DNA of 64,000 nucleotides from JAKVCB01 sp965243695 (GTDB taxonomy: Bacteria > Planctomycetota > Planctomycetia > Pirellulales > Lacipirellulaceae). Position 1 is the first letter of the stretch; each line of letters opens with the position of its first letter. The notes under the pieces were generated by a model. It was not told the DNA's origin. It saw only the letters and a list, made by a program, of their open reading frames with translations, and did not search any database. The stretch spans positions 24,277 to 88,276 of the forward strand of contig CBDEWC010000042.1 in assembly GCA_965243695.1 (NCBI GenBank), read 5' to 3'. A program made the translations under genes and the position numbers. Shown here in pieces: positions 54,302-62,640 of this stretch.

Positions 54302-57300
54302 GGTTGCTCTCCGCCATCAATACCATCTGGCCCTGAGGTGATAATCACAAGTTCTACCTCCTCCGGTTGACCATCCTTGTTTTCGAGTGGAATATAAACT
54401 TCATAATTAAACAGCGGTTTTGTTTCGTAGTCACGAAGCAAATTTCCCCAACTGACTTGCACATCCCCCAAAAATTGATTCCACCTCTCCGCCTTCTGCT
54501 TGTCCTCAGGTGCCCCATTGTTCACGGAGGCCAGCGGTGGCCATTGAGGGTTCTGTTGAAAACCAATGGGCTGAGGCGGACTGAAAACTCCAGGCGGCAA
54601 TTCGGGGACGTCCTTGACCACTACATCTGCTATCGTTAGCGAAACTTGCCAATCATCACGGGTTCGCTCCATTTTAATTTTTACGTTGATGTCGAAGTCT
54701 TTATTGATCGGAACGGTAAGGAAAATGCCTTCGGCGTTTGTAGCCTCATTGAGGTCTCGCGGTTTGGGGTCTTTTAATTCACCGAGAGAAGCTACTCGTA
54801 TAAACACACTGGCTTCGGGGAAAAAATCGGAATCTTCAAGACTAAAATTTAACCGGCTGGGCGGCTGGGGTCCGTGTTGAGGAGGTAAATTTGACAAGTT
54901 GGCAGCCGGTGCAAACCTCGGTTTACTAAACCTTATTCGGCCCTCTTTAGACACTATGTCACCTTCTTTTATATCCAGCATTAGGATCGAGTGCCTTAAA
55001 AGATTCCCGTAGCGATCATCGTTGTTTTTCAAGTCGATCGAGGGCGAGCCTTTCAGCTCCGACTCTGCTATTTCAACACGTAGAAGATCCACCCCCACAG
55101 GAAGTTCCTCCCCCTCTTCGGCCGTTAGAGTATCTATCGTGCATAGCCATATCTCTGTTGGGGTTATTCGTGTGCGATCAATCATAACAAGGGGCTGTTT
55201 TTTTGACCTGGGGAGAAACAATTGCGCAGTCTCGGGAACCAACTCGAACCTGCTGTCGATCGGTTCATGCTGGTCGTTTGATCCACGCTGGTCGTCTGGT
55301 TCATCCAGGCCCAGGGGCTTATTGGAGTTTTCCTGGGAGTTCTCCAGCACCTTTGTCAGCAGATTTGTCAGCTCAATCTCCACCTCGTGATCAGCAATAA
55401 TGTCCTGTAACTTTTTCCTATGCTCCTGCAACTGCGCGCGCAGGCTACTGATGGAATTTTGCTCTTCCAGGAGGTCGAGTTGCTTTAGTGTGCTTTCCAA
55501 GCTTTGTGTTTGGTCTTGTTCACGTCTGGCAAGTTCGCCAAGTTTTCCTGATATTCCATCTGGTCCCTCCAGGTCACCGATCATCGCATTGAGCGTTGTT
55601 ATGCATAAGCCTTGCTCATCCTCAATATCTTTCAGGTTTTTCTTTACATATTGCACATCAGGCTGCAGTTCACCGGTGGCCTCTGCGAGTAACTTTAGCT
55701 TTTCTACTAATTTAGAAAGCTTGTACTGCAAGTCTTCAAGTTCAACAGATTCCTTCTCCTGCAACTCCAGGTCTTTAAGATTTTTTATGTCTTCTAATTC
55801 TTTATTCCATCGAACTCTCACGTTCTCAAAAGGCTCCTCACGATTTTCAATACTTCTTTTTATCCTGTCCCTGAGCTCCTGTCCTCGATCTGTTGGAGTG
55901 GTGGAGAGTACGTCTCCTAAGTTATAAAAATGATTGTTTGCCCTCATTTCTACCACTTCCCAGTTTGCTAATACCTGCTTCCAATTGACTTTCACCTCGG
56001 CAATATTATTCTGGTAATCATCAAATGATGTCGATATATCAGGCTCTTGCTCACCATTGCCATCGTTATCGCTGAGTTTCTTGAGTTGCGCGGTGTAGCG
56101 TTTAAGTTTGGTTTCCTTATCCTTTTTAAATTTCTCTTTTTTGTTCGTTGTGTTCTCTTTGAGTGCGGCCGAAGCTACTTTTAGGGCTTCTAATTCGCGA
56201 TCTAACTCGCCAAGTGACGGTTTGCCCGCTTCCGCCTTGCCATCAGAAATATCCTCGTCGCTGGTCTCCTTACTGCTGGTACTCTGTTCCACATCATCTG
56301 GTAGATCGCGTCGAGCCGACTTGGTTTTTAACAAAACAACTGATCCCAAACCGATCACGATCAACAACAAAACAACCACTGCCGCGGCGGCGATCATCCA
56401 TCTGCGGCCTGATCGCGGCCCGCGACTTGGCCCGCCAGCGGAAAGTAACGGTGGCAATGGTGACGGACTCAACTGAAGTTCAGGCGACTCAAGCTCGAAC
56501 TGGTCGTCATCCCCAAACACAGGAGCCGGTTCGAGATCGGTGGGGTGGTCGAGCTGCAACTCCAACGGTTGCTGCTTCGGCGGTTTTTGCTTTGGCGGTT
56601 GCTGCTTCGGAGGTTGTGGCCGCTGACCAGTCCGGGCAACCTCGGTCCAAACACCTGCCGGCGGCTCACCGAGGGGACCGCAAAGGTCGATCACGTTTAA
56701 TTCGTACCGCTTGCGCGCCTGACTGGCTTCAGCCGTACCATCGACCACGCAGCGAATACGACATTCCACCCCCGGTGGCAGCTTGGTGAAAAATGTGGTG
56801 TAAGTAACCTCCCACCGCTTCGCTGCCGGTAGCAATGCAAACGACTCGCCCAACAGTCGCAACATATCCAGACCAGCCGGATAAATAATCCATACGTCTC
56901 CCGAAGGCTTCTCGGCAACCCGGCCAGCCACAACGCCACCCCAGCCTGCATCACCGGTGATTTGATTCCAATAGTTACAGGCCGCCGCCTCGTTGCTGAT
57001 TTCTGGAATTACCCGGTCAACTTCGATTAACCGTGGCTCACCACTCCAGGTGGTTTCATGAAACCCCTCGTGTTGCTGGGTGGCAACTGGACCGGCTGCC
57101 GTAATGGGCCGCCCCGCTGTCAGGGCAATGTGATGGGCCAACTTGTTGGTGCGGCCTGAGTAATCGTGTCCTGCGTCAGCGACTCGAGATAAAATGGCTA
57201 TCGACCGACCGCCCACTCGCAATTTGAAGTGGTTATAAACGGTCGGGTTTTGACCCTCAGTCGAACTCCCAGGTTCTACCAGGTGGCGATACCCGCTGAG

Positions 57301-57420
57301 CGACTCCAGCAGCGTAGCCAGAGGGCCAGCCATGCCAGGTGTACTGGCGACCGTGCAGAAGCCCCGGCTGCCAGGTTTTAAACCGCGCGGTGCTGAAGTG
57401 TAGACAATTTCTTCGATCAT
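54298..57420 (-). CDS. GAP1-N2-type GTPase-associated membrane protein
   Basis: About 1040 residues from ATG 57420. The N-terminal 250 residues match the GAP1-N2 domain: EEIVYTSAPRGLKPGSRGFCTVAST, then NHFKLRVGGRSIAILSRVADAGHDYSGRTNKLAHHIAL, AACNYWNQITGDAGWGGVV and the YTTFFTKLP segment. In related gene sets such proteins accompany GTPases and are thought to sense or regulate them. A PPKQQ repeat follows (about 270-283), one transmembrane helix at about 342-364, a long coiled coil of about 300 residues, and a beta-rich C-terminal domain (SRFELVPETAQLFLPRSKKQPLVMI). Start lies about 34 nt after the GTPase stop. Confidence 0.82.
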   Translation of the reverse strand: MIEEIVYTSAPRGLKPGSRGFCTVASTPGMAGPLATLLESLSGYRHLVEPGSSTEGQNPTVYNHFKLRVGGRSIAILSRVADAGHDYSGRTNKLAHHIALTAGRPITAAGPVATQQHEGFHETTWSGEPRLIEVDRVIPEISNEAAACNYWNQITGDAGWGGVVAGRVAEKPSGDVWIIYPAGLDMLRLLGESFALLPAAKRWEVTYTTFFTKLPPGVECRIRCVVDGTAEASQARKRYELNVIDLCGPLGEPPAGVWTEVARTGQRPQPPKQQPPKQKPPKQQPLELQLDHPTDLEPAPVFGDDDQFELESPELQLSPSPLPPLLSAGGPSRGPRSGRRWMIAAAAVVVLLLIVIGLGSVVLLKTKSARRDLPDDVEQSTSSKETSDEDISDGKAEAGKPSLGELDRELEALKVASAALKENTTNKKEKFKKDKETKLKRYTAQLKKLSDNDGNGEQEPDISTSFDDYQNNIAEVKVNWKQVLANWEVVEMRANNHFYNLGDVLSTTPTDRGQELRDRIKRSIENREEPFENVRVRWNKELEDIKNLKDLELQEKESVELEDLQYKLSKLVEKLKLLAEATGELQPDVQYVKKNLKDIEDEQGLCITTLNAMIGDLEGPDGISGKLGELARREQDQTQSLESTLKQLDLLEEQNSISSLRAQLQEHRKKLQDIIADHEVEIELTNLLTKVLENSQENSNKPLGLDEPDDQRGSNDQHEPIDSRFELVPETAQLFLPRSKKQPLVMIDRTRITPTEIWLCTIDTLTAEEGEELPVGVDLLRVEIAESELKGSPSIDLKNNDDRYGNLLRHSILMLDIKEGDIVSKEGRIRFSKPRFAPAANLSNLPPQHGPQPPSRLNFSLEDSDFFPEASVFIRVASLGELKDPKPRDLNEATNAEGIFLTVPINKDFDINVKIKMERTRDDWQVSLTIADVVVKDVPELPPGVFSPPQPIGFQQNPQWPPLASVNNGAPEDKQKAERWNQFLGDVQVSWGNLLRDYETKPLFNYEVYIPLENKDGQPEEVELVIITSGPDGIDGGEQP

Positions 57421-57454
57421 GTGACCAGCTTTCACGACTCCCGACAACTACAAG

Positions 57455-58734
57455 CTACTTTCGAGCGATCGGAATCAACCCTCCTGTAGCCTGAGCCAAA
57501 GCAAGCAGCATGGGAACCTCGCACCACATCGGTTTGACATTACGAGGTCTTACGCCCCATACCGGATTGCCATCGTTTTCGAGGCATTCGGGACTCCCAC
57601 CGGTGGCACTGACCGGAACAAACCATGTTTGTTCACAAAATTCCTCTGCCGTGGCGACAAGCTCCGGCGTTACTTGATTAAGCAGTTCGCGCACCGCTCG
57701 CGAAATCTTTTTGACAACTGGCAGGTCGAGTTTCGACAGTCCACTGGAACCTGACGTACTTTTCCACGGGGCAGGCACGCTCGACGAGATGTTCAGTAGC
57801 GGCCACCATGCGTCACATTTTGTCACCACAACAATTAATGACTGCCGACGACGTGTATCTTTTTTTGAACCCGCATGATCCCGAATACGATTGATGATTT
57901 CATGCAACACAATTTCTTGCCGGGCCGTGACCGGACTTTTCACAACCTGATAATCCTCGGTCTTGCCAGCACATGCGTTCCTAAAACGCGGATCCTGCGT
58001 GGGATCGAAGCAAAACATCACTGCGCGCGACTTGGCCAAATGACGAGTTACCGGATTCACCACGGTGTCGCGACCGGGCAAGAACGATTCGCCAGCGTTG
58101 TCATACAGGCAAAGAAGTTTGAGACTCTCTTTGCCTTACCGATTGACGGATGATTTCGGGTGGGACGAATTGTAAACAAAAACGGACGCGGGAATGAAAC
58201 CACCTGACCACCGTAACGCACCTGGTCATAAGCATCGCCCTGCTCTTCGGTCTTGCGCAGTTTGACAATTTCGTCCTGATTTGCGTTCACAAATTGTTGC
58301 TCTTCGTACTCGGTAAGAATCGAGTTCGATTGAGGATCTGCATCCGCATAACTAAGTAAAAAATCGCGGGGCAACGTGTTACGCAGCATCCATGTCATAG
58401 CCGCGATAAAGTAGCTCTTGCCACACGCGGGTGTTCCCGCGATCGAAATAAAGAGCGGCGGAACTTCCATCAGCACCCGGGGAACCAACAAATGACAATG
58501 GGGACAGGCAAGCTCCTGGCAGGCCATACCACGGCTGTCCAGCGCTTTTCCACCTACGTTAAACCGACTCGGCAAAAAACGCTGTTGATGCTCGCTCGAC
58601 AGCAGCGGATCATTGGCCAGTTCGGGGTGAACAGCAACCCACAATGTTTCTTCCGGGGCAAAATTTGCCCAGCAGTGGGGACAAGTCACGCGGGTCAGCG
58701 CTGAGATTCGTAGTTCGTTGCTTGTTGTGGACAT
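57455..58734 (-). CDS. Zinc-ribbon P-loop GTPase of the GAP1 array (frameshifted)
   Basis: Two frames make one protein of about 426 residues. The first part from 58734 has zinc-ribbon cysteines (CPHC at 18-21 and 77-80) and Walker A GTPACGKS at 100-107. Past about 58132 the open phase changes: continuing in the other frame gives LKLLCLYDNAGESFLPGRDT, the Walker B/switch region, then TRHLAKSRAVMFCFDPTQ and VVVTKCDAW, the guanine-specificity TKxD. Restoring one A in the minus-strand AAA at 58130-58132 joins the parts. This fits the double-GTPase/TRAFAC-like GTPases found beside GAP1 proteins. As read, the protein would end early without Walker B. Confidence 0.8.
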
Positions 58735-58744
58735 AGAGAATCTG

Positions 58745-59439
58745 TTACTGGATTTTTAACGGCTTGCCAATCGAGGGTTGACCATTGGTGCTAAACTGCT
58801 CTCCATAAACTTCCATCTCCACGAGTAGCTCTGCCGACAGTTGACGGCACCGCGAATCGGACAAGTGGGGCTGCAACGCTTGCCAGCCCTTCAGCAGTTC
58901 GGTGTACGCGCTATCATATTCCTGTTTATTGGCTCGCGCCGCCGCAGTAGAACGTTGTTGCGATGCAAACCTCAGGCCACTATCGGGGGTCTTAAATTTT
59001 GGAGGAGCCAGCCGGGGAGGTGGCTCACCACTGGCTGATCCTGATGTCTGGCTACTTTCTCTTCTGCCGGTGGATTTTTTTCGGCACTTTCTCCGCCACC
59101 ACTTTCTCCGCCACCACTTTCTCCGCCACTACTTTCTCCGCTGCCACTTTCTCCGCTGCCACTTTCTCCGCTGCCACTCTCTCCGCTGCCACTAGCGGGA
59201 CTCGCCTCTGAAGCGCCTGCAGGCGAATTGGCTTCCTCTTCGTCTGAATCGCTGGAGCTTTCCCTACCTGCCGACGACGCACTCTTGTCCGCTGCCGGTT
59301 GCTGCTGATCAGCCGGAGACGATTCATCCTGCTCCTCTGGAGCCATCCCTTCCGGTTTGGACGGATTGCACCCTTTGCATCCCAAACTTGTAGTTATTGC
59401 AAAGCAGATGGTTAACAAAACGACATGCCACTGTCTCAT
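58745..59439 (-). CDS. Repeat-rich lipoprotein of the GTPase array (frameshifted)
   Basis: From ATG 59439 the signal MRQWHVVLLTICFAITTSLGC gives a lipobox Cys at about residue 21. An acidic linker and seven or so pentapeptide repeats (GESGS, GESGG) follow, ending GESAEKN. One frame then stops at 58972 after a poor-looking tail; the other frame from about 59075 downward reads PPPRLAPPKFKTPDSGL, ANKQEYDSAYTELLKGWQALQPHLSDSRCRQLSAELLVEMEVYGEQF and ends TAA at 58745. Adding one A to the minus-strand A7 run at 59075-59081 fuses both to about 231 residues. Its stop is 10 nt before the GTPase start, so it is the first gene of the operon. Confidence 0.7.
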
Positions 59440-60233
59440 TGCAACCACCCCTCACGTGTGTATTTGATTTAAACGGATTATCACACCTGGATGCAAGCTG
59501 CGTAGCAACCTATAGGCCAAGCGGAACGCGCAGCGCCGAAAACCGCCTGCCCACAGACACTAGCTTGGGACGACCTCATATGACACAACGCAGCAACAGG
59601 CTGGCCATCAAGACTCGCCTCGAAGTACGAACTCCCATCTCCCAATCAACATTTATATGAAAAGTGGGGGGACGGTAATCGGCCCCCATGGCATCAAAGA
59701 TACAAGGCAAATGTCAATCTATTACAGAACACATAGCATAGGCGATTCGGGACTACGTATCAATTCTTTCCCCCTCGATAAAACCACCAGCTGTGCAACC
59801 GCCGTTTTGACCCCAGGGCGGTCGTTAATTACGGAAAATTTTCGCCCAAACGCCACTTTGTCGATCCGGATAGACAAAAGAGGTCAAGTTTGCCGACGGG
59901 GTCCCGACTGCCCGACTCCCCTCGTTGGATTCAATTTCCCACGACGGCCTTTCACTCGCCCCACTCGCAAGTCGGGGCAGCGTTTTAGGGTCCGAACTTG
60001 CAATTTCCACCCGACCGCATCTTAAGAGTGCAGCCGACCAGTGTACCCTCTCCTCGGTGAAATTCGTAATTCCAAGCGTTGCGACCCCACGGAGCCCTGT
60101 TTAGAATCGTAGCGGGCGACAAACCCGTGAGGCTACCCCGTGAAGCTAGCCAGACACCAGCTGCAAAGCTGGTGCAAACCTAATGCACTTATCGCAAGTC
60201 TGCTCCTAGTCCTTCAATAAGAGCACCGGCAAT
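59440..60233. other. Divergent intergenic region between the GTPase array and a GYF_2 gene
   Basis: Nearly 800 nt without a credible gene. It must hold the promoter of the minus-strand array and that of the plus-strand GYF_2 gene. A hairpin (CACCAGC - 6 nt - GCTGGTG) lies at 60155-60174. Confidence 0.45.
60155..60174. other. Hairpin, 7-bp stem with 6-nt loop
   Basis: CACCAGC at 60155-60161 pairs perfectly with GCTGGTG at 60168-60174. It is 60 nt upstream of the GYF_2 gene at 60234; role unknown. Confidence 0.4.
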
Positions 60234-61034
60234 ATGGATGATGGCACTTGGTACGTACGTGTCCGTGGAAAGACTGCGGGACCCTACTCACTAGACCAGC
60301 TGAAATTACTCCGCAAACAAAAAAAACTGAGCCGCGCGCACGAGATTTCAGAGGACGGCCAAACGTGGCAGTCGGCTGGGAAATTGTCGGAACTGTTTCC
60401 CGAGGTCATCAAGCCAATTGTATCGAGCCCTCAGCTTGAAATTGAGCCTGAATCGGAGTATGAGGTTGAACCTGCGTCGGAGTATGAAATTGACATGACT
60501 GGCGCGTTGGAGCTTGAAGCTGCCGCGCCACTTTCGCAAGCTCCCGAAGTCCAGTGGTACTATGCGAACCAAGGACAGCAGCTAGGGCCATTTTCTCAGG
60601 CTAACCTTACGGGATTAATTGCTGCGGGCCAGATACTCCTCGAAACCCCGGTGTGGCGCGAAGGCATGCAGGAGTGGGTGCCTGCGCAAACTGTACCGGG
60701 CCTGTTTGCTGCTGCCCCAGGCCCAATGCCAGCCCAACCGCAGTTTCAGCAGCCCAATACTGGATCGTCCAATTTTAGCAATTTTTCAATCGCTGAGACA
60801 AGGCAAACGCCGATGGCACATTCAGCTGGAAGCAGTACTGGACTGATTGCTGCGGGGTATATGTGTGCGGGACTGTCCCTTTTGATCCTTCCACCGGCTT
60901 TTGGGCTGGCAGGTTTCATCATCGGAATTCTTAATTTGGTGAAGGGTAGTACTGCTCACGGCATAATCCAGATAATCCTTTCCATAACGTGTGGCCTCTT
61001 CGGGATGCTCATTGGTATGGCAATGTGGTCGTAA
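60234..61034 (+). CDS. Two-GYF_2-domain membrane protein
   Basis: A 266-residue protein. The first GYF_2 domain is at residues 4-55 (WYVRVRGKTAGPYSLDQLKLLRKQKKLSRAHEISEDGQTWQSAGKLSELFP). An acidic repeat linker (EPESEYEVEPASEYEID) precedes the second at 103-155 (VQWYYANQGQQLGPFSQANLTGLIAAGQILLETPVWREGMQEWVPAQTVPGLF). The C terminus has two or three hydrophobic helices from about residue 200 (AAGYMCAGLSLLILPPAFGLAGFIIGILNLVKG; IIQIILSITCGLFGMLIGMAMW), like DUF4190. The GYF_2 domains lie in the cytoplasm. Orientation is opposite to the GTPase array. Confidence 0.88.
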   Translation: MDDGTWYVRVRGKTAGPYSLDQLKLLRKQKKLSRAHEISEDGQTWQSAGKLSELFPEVIKPIVSSPQLEIEPESEYEVEPASEYEIDMTGALELEAAAPLSQAPEVQWYYANQGQQLGPFSQANLTGLIAAGQILLETPVWREGMQEWVPAQTVPGLFAAAPGPMPAQPQFQQPNTGSSNFSNFSIAETRQTPMAHSAGSSTGLIAAGYMCAGLSLLILPPAFGLAGFIIGILNLVKGSTAHGIIQIILSITCGLFGMLIGMAMWS

Positions 61035-61317
61035 TGATGATGCTTCGGCACTGTATTATCGAGCACCGAACGCTAAGCGGTTCCCACCTCCTCTGGCACT
61101 GCTAGAACAATAGGTTCACTACCGGCCCATTGCTCTTTTTTCATCAGTCTTTCTCGTTTGTTAAGTAGTAAACACCTCCGCCTTAAAACCAACTAATGTC
61201 GATTCTTGTGGTGAAAAGACCTTGAAAGTTGAAAACAACACCCGGTAAAATAAAGTTTCTCTTCTCCGTGGCTGCCTAGCAAAGCGAAATTGCTCTGTCT
61301 TTTGCATTGGGGGCATC

Positions 61318-62037
61318 ATGACTCAGTACTTCATCAAACGGAATAACAAAGTTAACGGCCCGTTTACGCCCGACCAAATCAAGATCGGGATTAAATCGAA
61401 AAAGCTGAAGACGACCGATAACGTCGCAACCTCCAAGGATGGTCCGTGGGAACCGCTGTTCGGTCAGGAGAATAAGGCAGCACAAGCTCGGACGACGGCC
61501 CAGCCCCCTCCATTGCCGGCGACAAATCATCTCGGCCAGCAGCAACCTAAAACACAGGGTGGCTTTCCGCCGCCTGTTGGTGCCGGTATCTCAGAAAAAA
61601 CATCGCCAAAAACGACTAAGGGAAGTAATCAAACGCTGGTCATTGGTGCGACAGTCGCCGTTCTTGGCTTCGTCACAGTGGCTATTTATTTTGGCGGGAC
61701 ATACTTGTGGCAAGGTGCATCTGCGACGTGGCAAGAACAACAGGCACAATATCAAGAGGCACGAGAACAACGGGCACGAGAAAAAAACACGCAAGAATTT
61801 CGAGTTGAAGTAGGGGCAGGTGATGTGACCATCACTCTACATGCAGATTCGTTGAACCATATTAAGATCGAGTGTAACAACGGATTGGTTATTGATTCTG
61901 ATTGGGAAGAAAGTTATGGCAGTGAGTTCGGTTATGAGTTATATGATGTGGAAGTAAATCAAGATTACAATAAGCTGGCTGTGTTTGTAACTTTGAGAGG
62001 TGTTCTTGCTAACTATTTGAACGGGGAGTACGACTAA
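61318..62037 (+). CDS. GYF_2-domain protein with one transmembrane helix
   Basis: A 239-residue protein. Residues 3-52 are a GYF_2 domain (YFIKRNNKVNGPFTPDQIKIGIKSKKLKTTDNVATSKDGPWEPLFG), followed by a Pro/Gln-rich linker, a transmembrane helix at about 102-127 (TLVIGATVAVLGFVTVAIYFGGTYLW), a charged coiled coil (EQQAQYQEAREQRAREK), and a small beta domain with VTITLHADSLNHIKIECNNGLVIDSD. GGGGG lies about 5 nt before the ATG. The gene shares domain type and strand with the neighbour at 60234, but the base composition is more AT-rich from about 61.7 kb. Confidence 0.82.
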   Translation: MTQYFIKRNNKVNGPFTPDQIKIGIKSKKLKTTDNVATSKDGPWEPLFGQENKAAQARTTAQPPPLPATNHLGQQQPKTQGGFPPPVGAGISEKTSPKTTKGSNQTLVIGATVAVLGFVTVAIYFGGTYLWQGASATWQEQQAQYQEAREQRAREKNTQEFRVEVGAGDVTITLHADSLNHIKIECNNGLVIDSDWEESYGSEFGYELYDVEVNQDYNKLAVFVTLRGVLANYLNGEYD

Positions 62038-62066
62038 TATTTTCCTCCCACTTCAAACTCGTCAAA

Positions 62067-62462
62067 GGTTCAGTTAAAGTGACTGTCGCTTTCCCCACAG
62101 AATTGGTCCAATTGCAACCGTTAGTTCGTATCAGATTAAGTTCTCGTATGAGAAAATCGATAGCAACCGGGCGATTACCATTACCGTCGTCGAGGTGAAG
62201 TCAACCACCAATGCCCAGCAGCATAAATCCTTGAAGCACAGTGTCGTACAATTACGCAACGCGAGTATCCAGAGGATTTCGAGATGCAGAAATTCACTTA
62301 CAAGCGTCTCCTATTTTCAAGCTCGATAAAGTGAACTCGCCATGTTGTCGAAAGCGAAAACACAATTTCCCTGTGGGTAAATGGACAATGGTAGGACGTG
62401 ACTTCACTTCTGAATTTCATAAAGAAAATCTCGATTTTATTGTTGAACAAGAGCGTTGGTAG
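62067..62462 (+). pseudogene. Possible broken gene in two frames
   Basis: The plus strand contains protein-like pieces that change frame. About 62098-62220 reads GPIATVSSYQIKFSYEKIDSNRAITITVVEVKS; from about 62245 to TAG 62460-62462 another frame reads FRDAEIHLQASPIFKLDKVNSP and FPVGKWTMVGRDFTSEFHKENLDFIVEQERW. Either is a small beta-rich domain. It may be an old paralogue of the tail of the upstream GYF_2 protein, now decayed. Evidence is weak. Confidence 0.3.
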
Positions 62463-62640
62463 TCTAAAAGATGGCTGCCGACCGTGTCCCCGATCCAGGC
62501 CATAATTTGACAACTTATTGTGACAAGCATAAACTCAGACCCGTACTTTTCTAAGTAATAACAAGGCGCTGTTTCACAACGTCTTGCAGCAGTCTTCGGG
62601 TTTCTTCAAGGGGGGGGTCGTCGTGCTCCTTAGTCTAATT

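Noticed and set aside
59085..59205. Regular 15-nt repeats as a possible CRISPR array
   Set aside because: The units are contiguous without spacers and coding in frame.
59052..59327. Second minus-strand frame through the GES repeats (VAAEK/VVAEK repeats)
   Set aside because: It is the out-of-frame reading of the same 15-nt repeats; the lipoprotein frame has a proper signal and lipobox.
60409..60591. Minus-strand frames opposite the double-GYF gene
   Set aside because: Repetitive shadow of the EPESEYEVE-type coding repeat.
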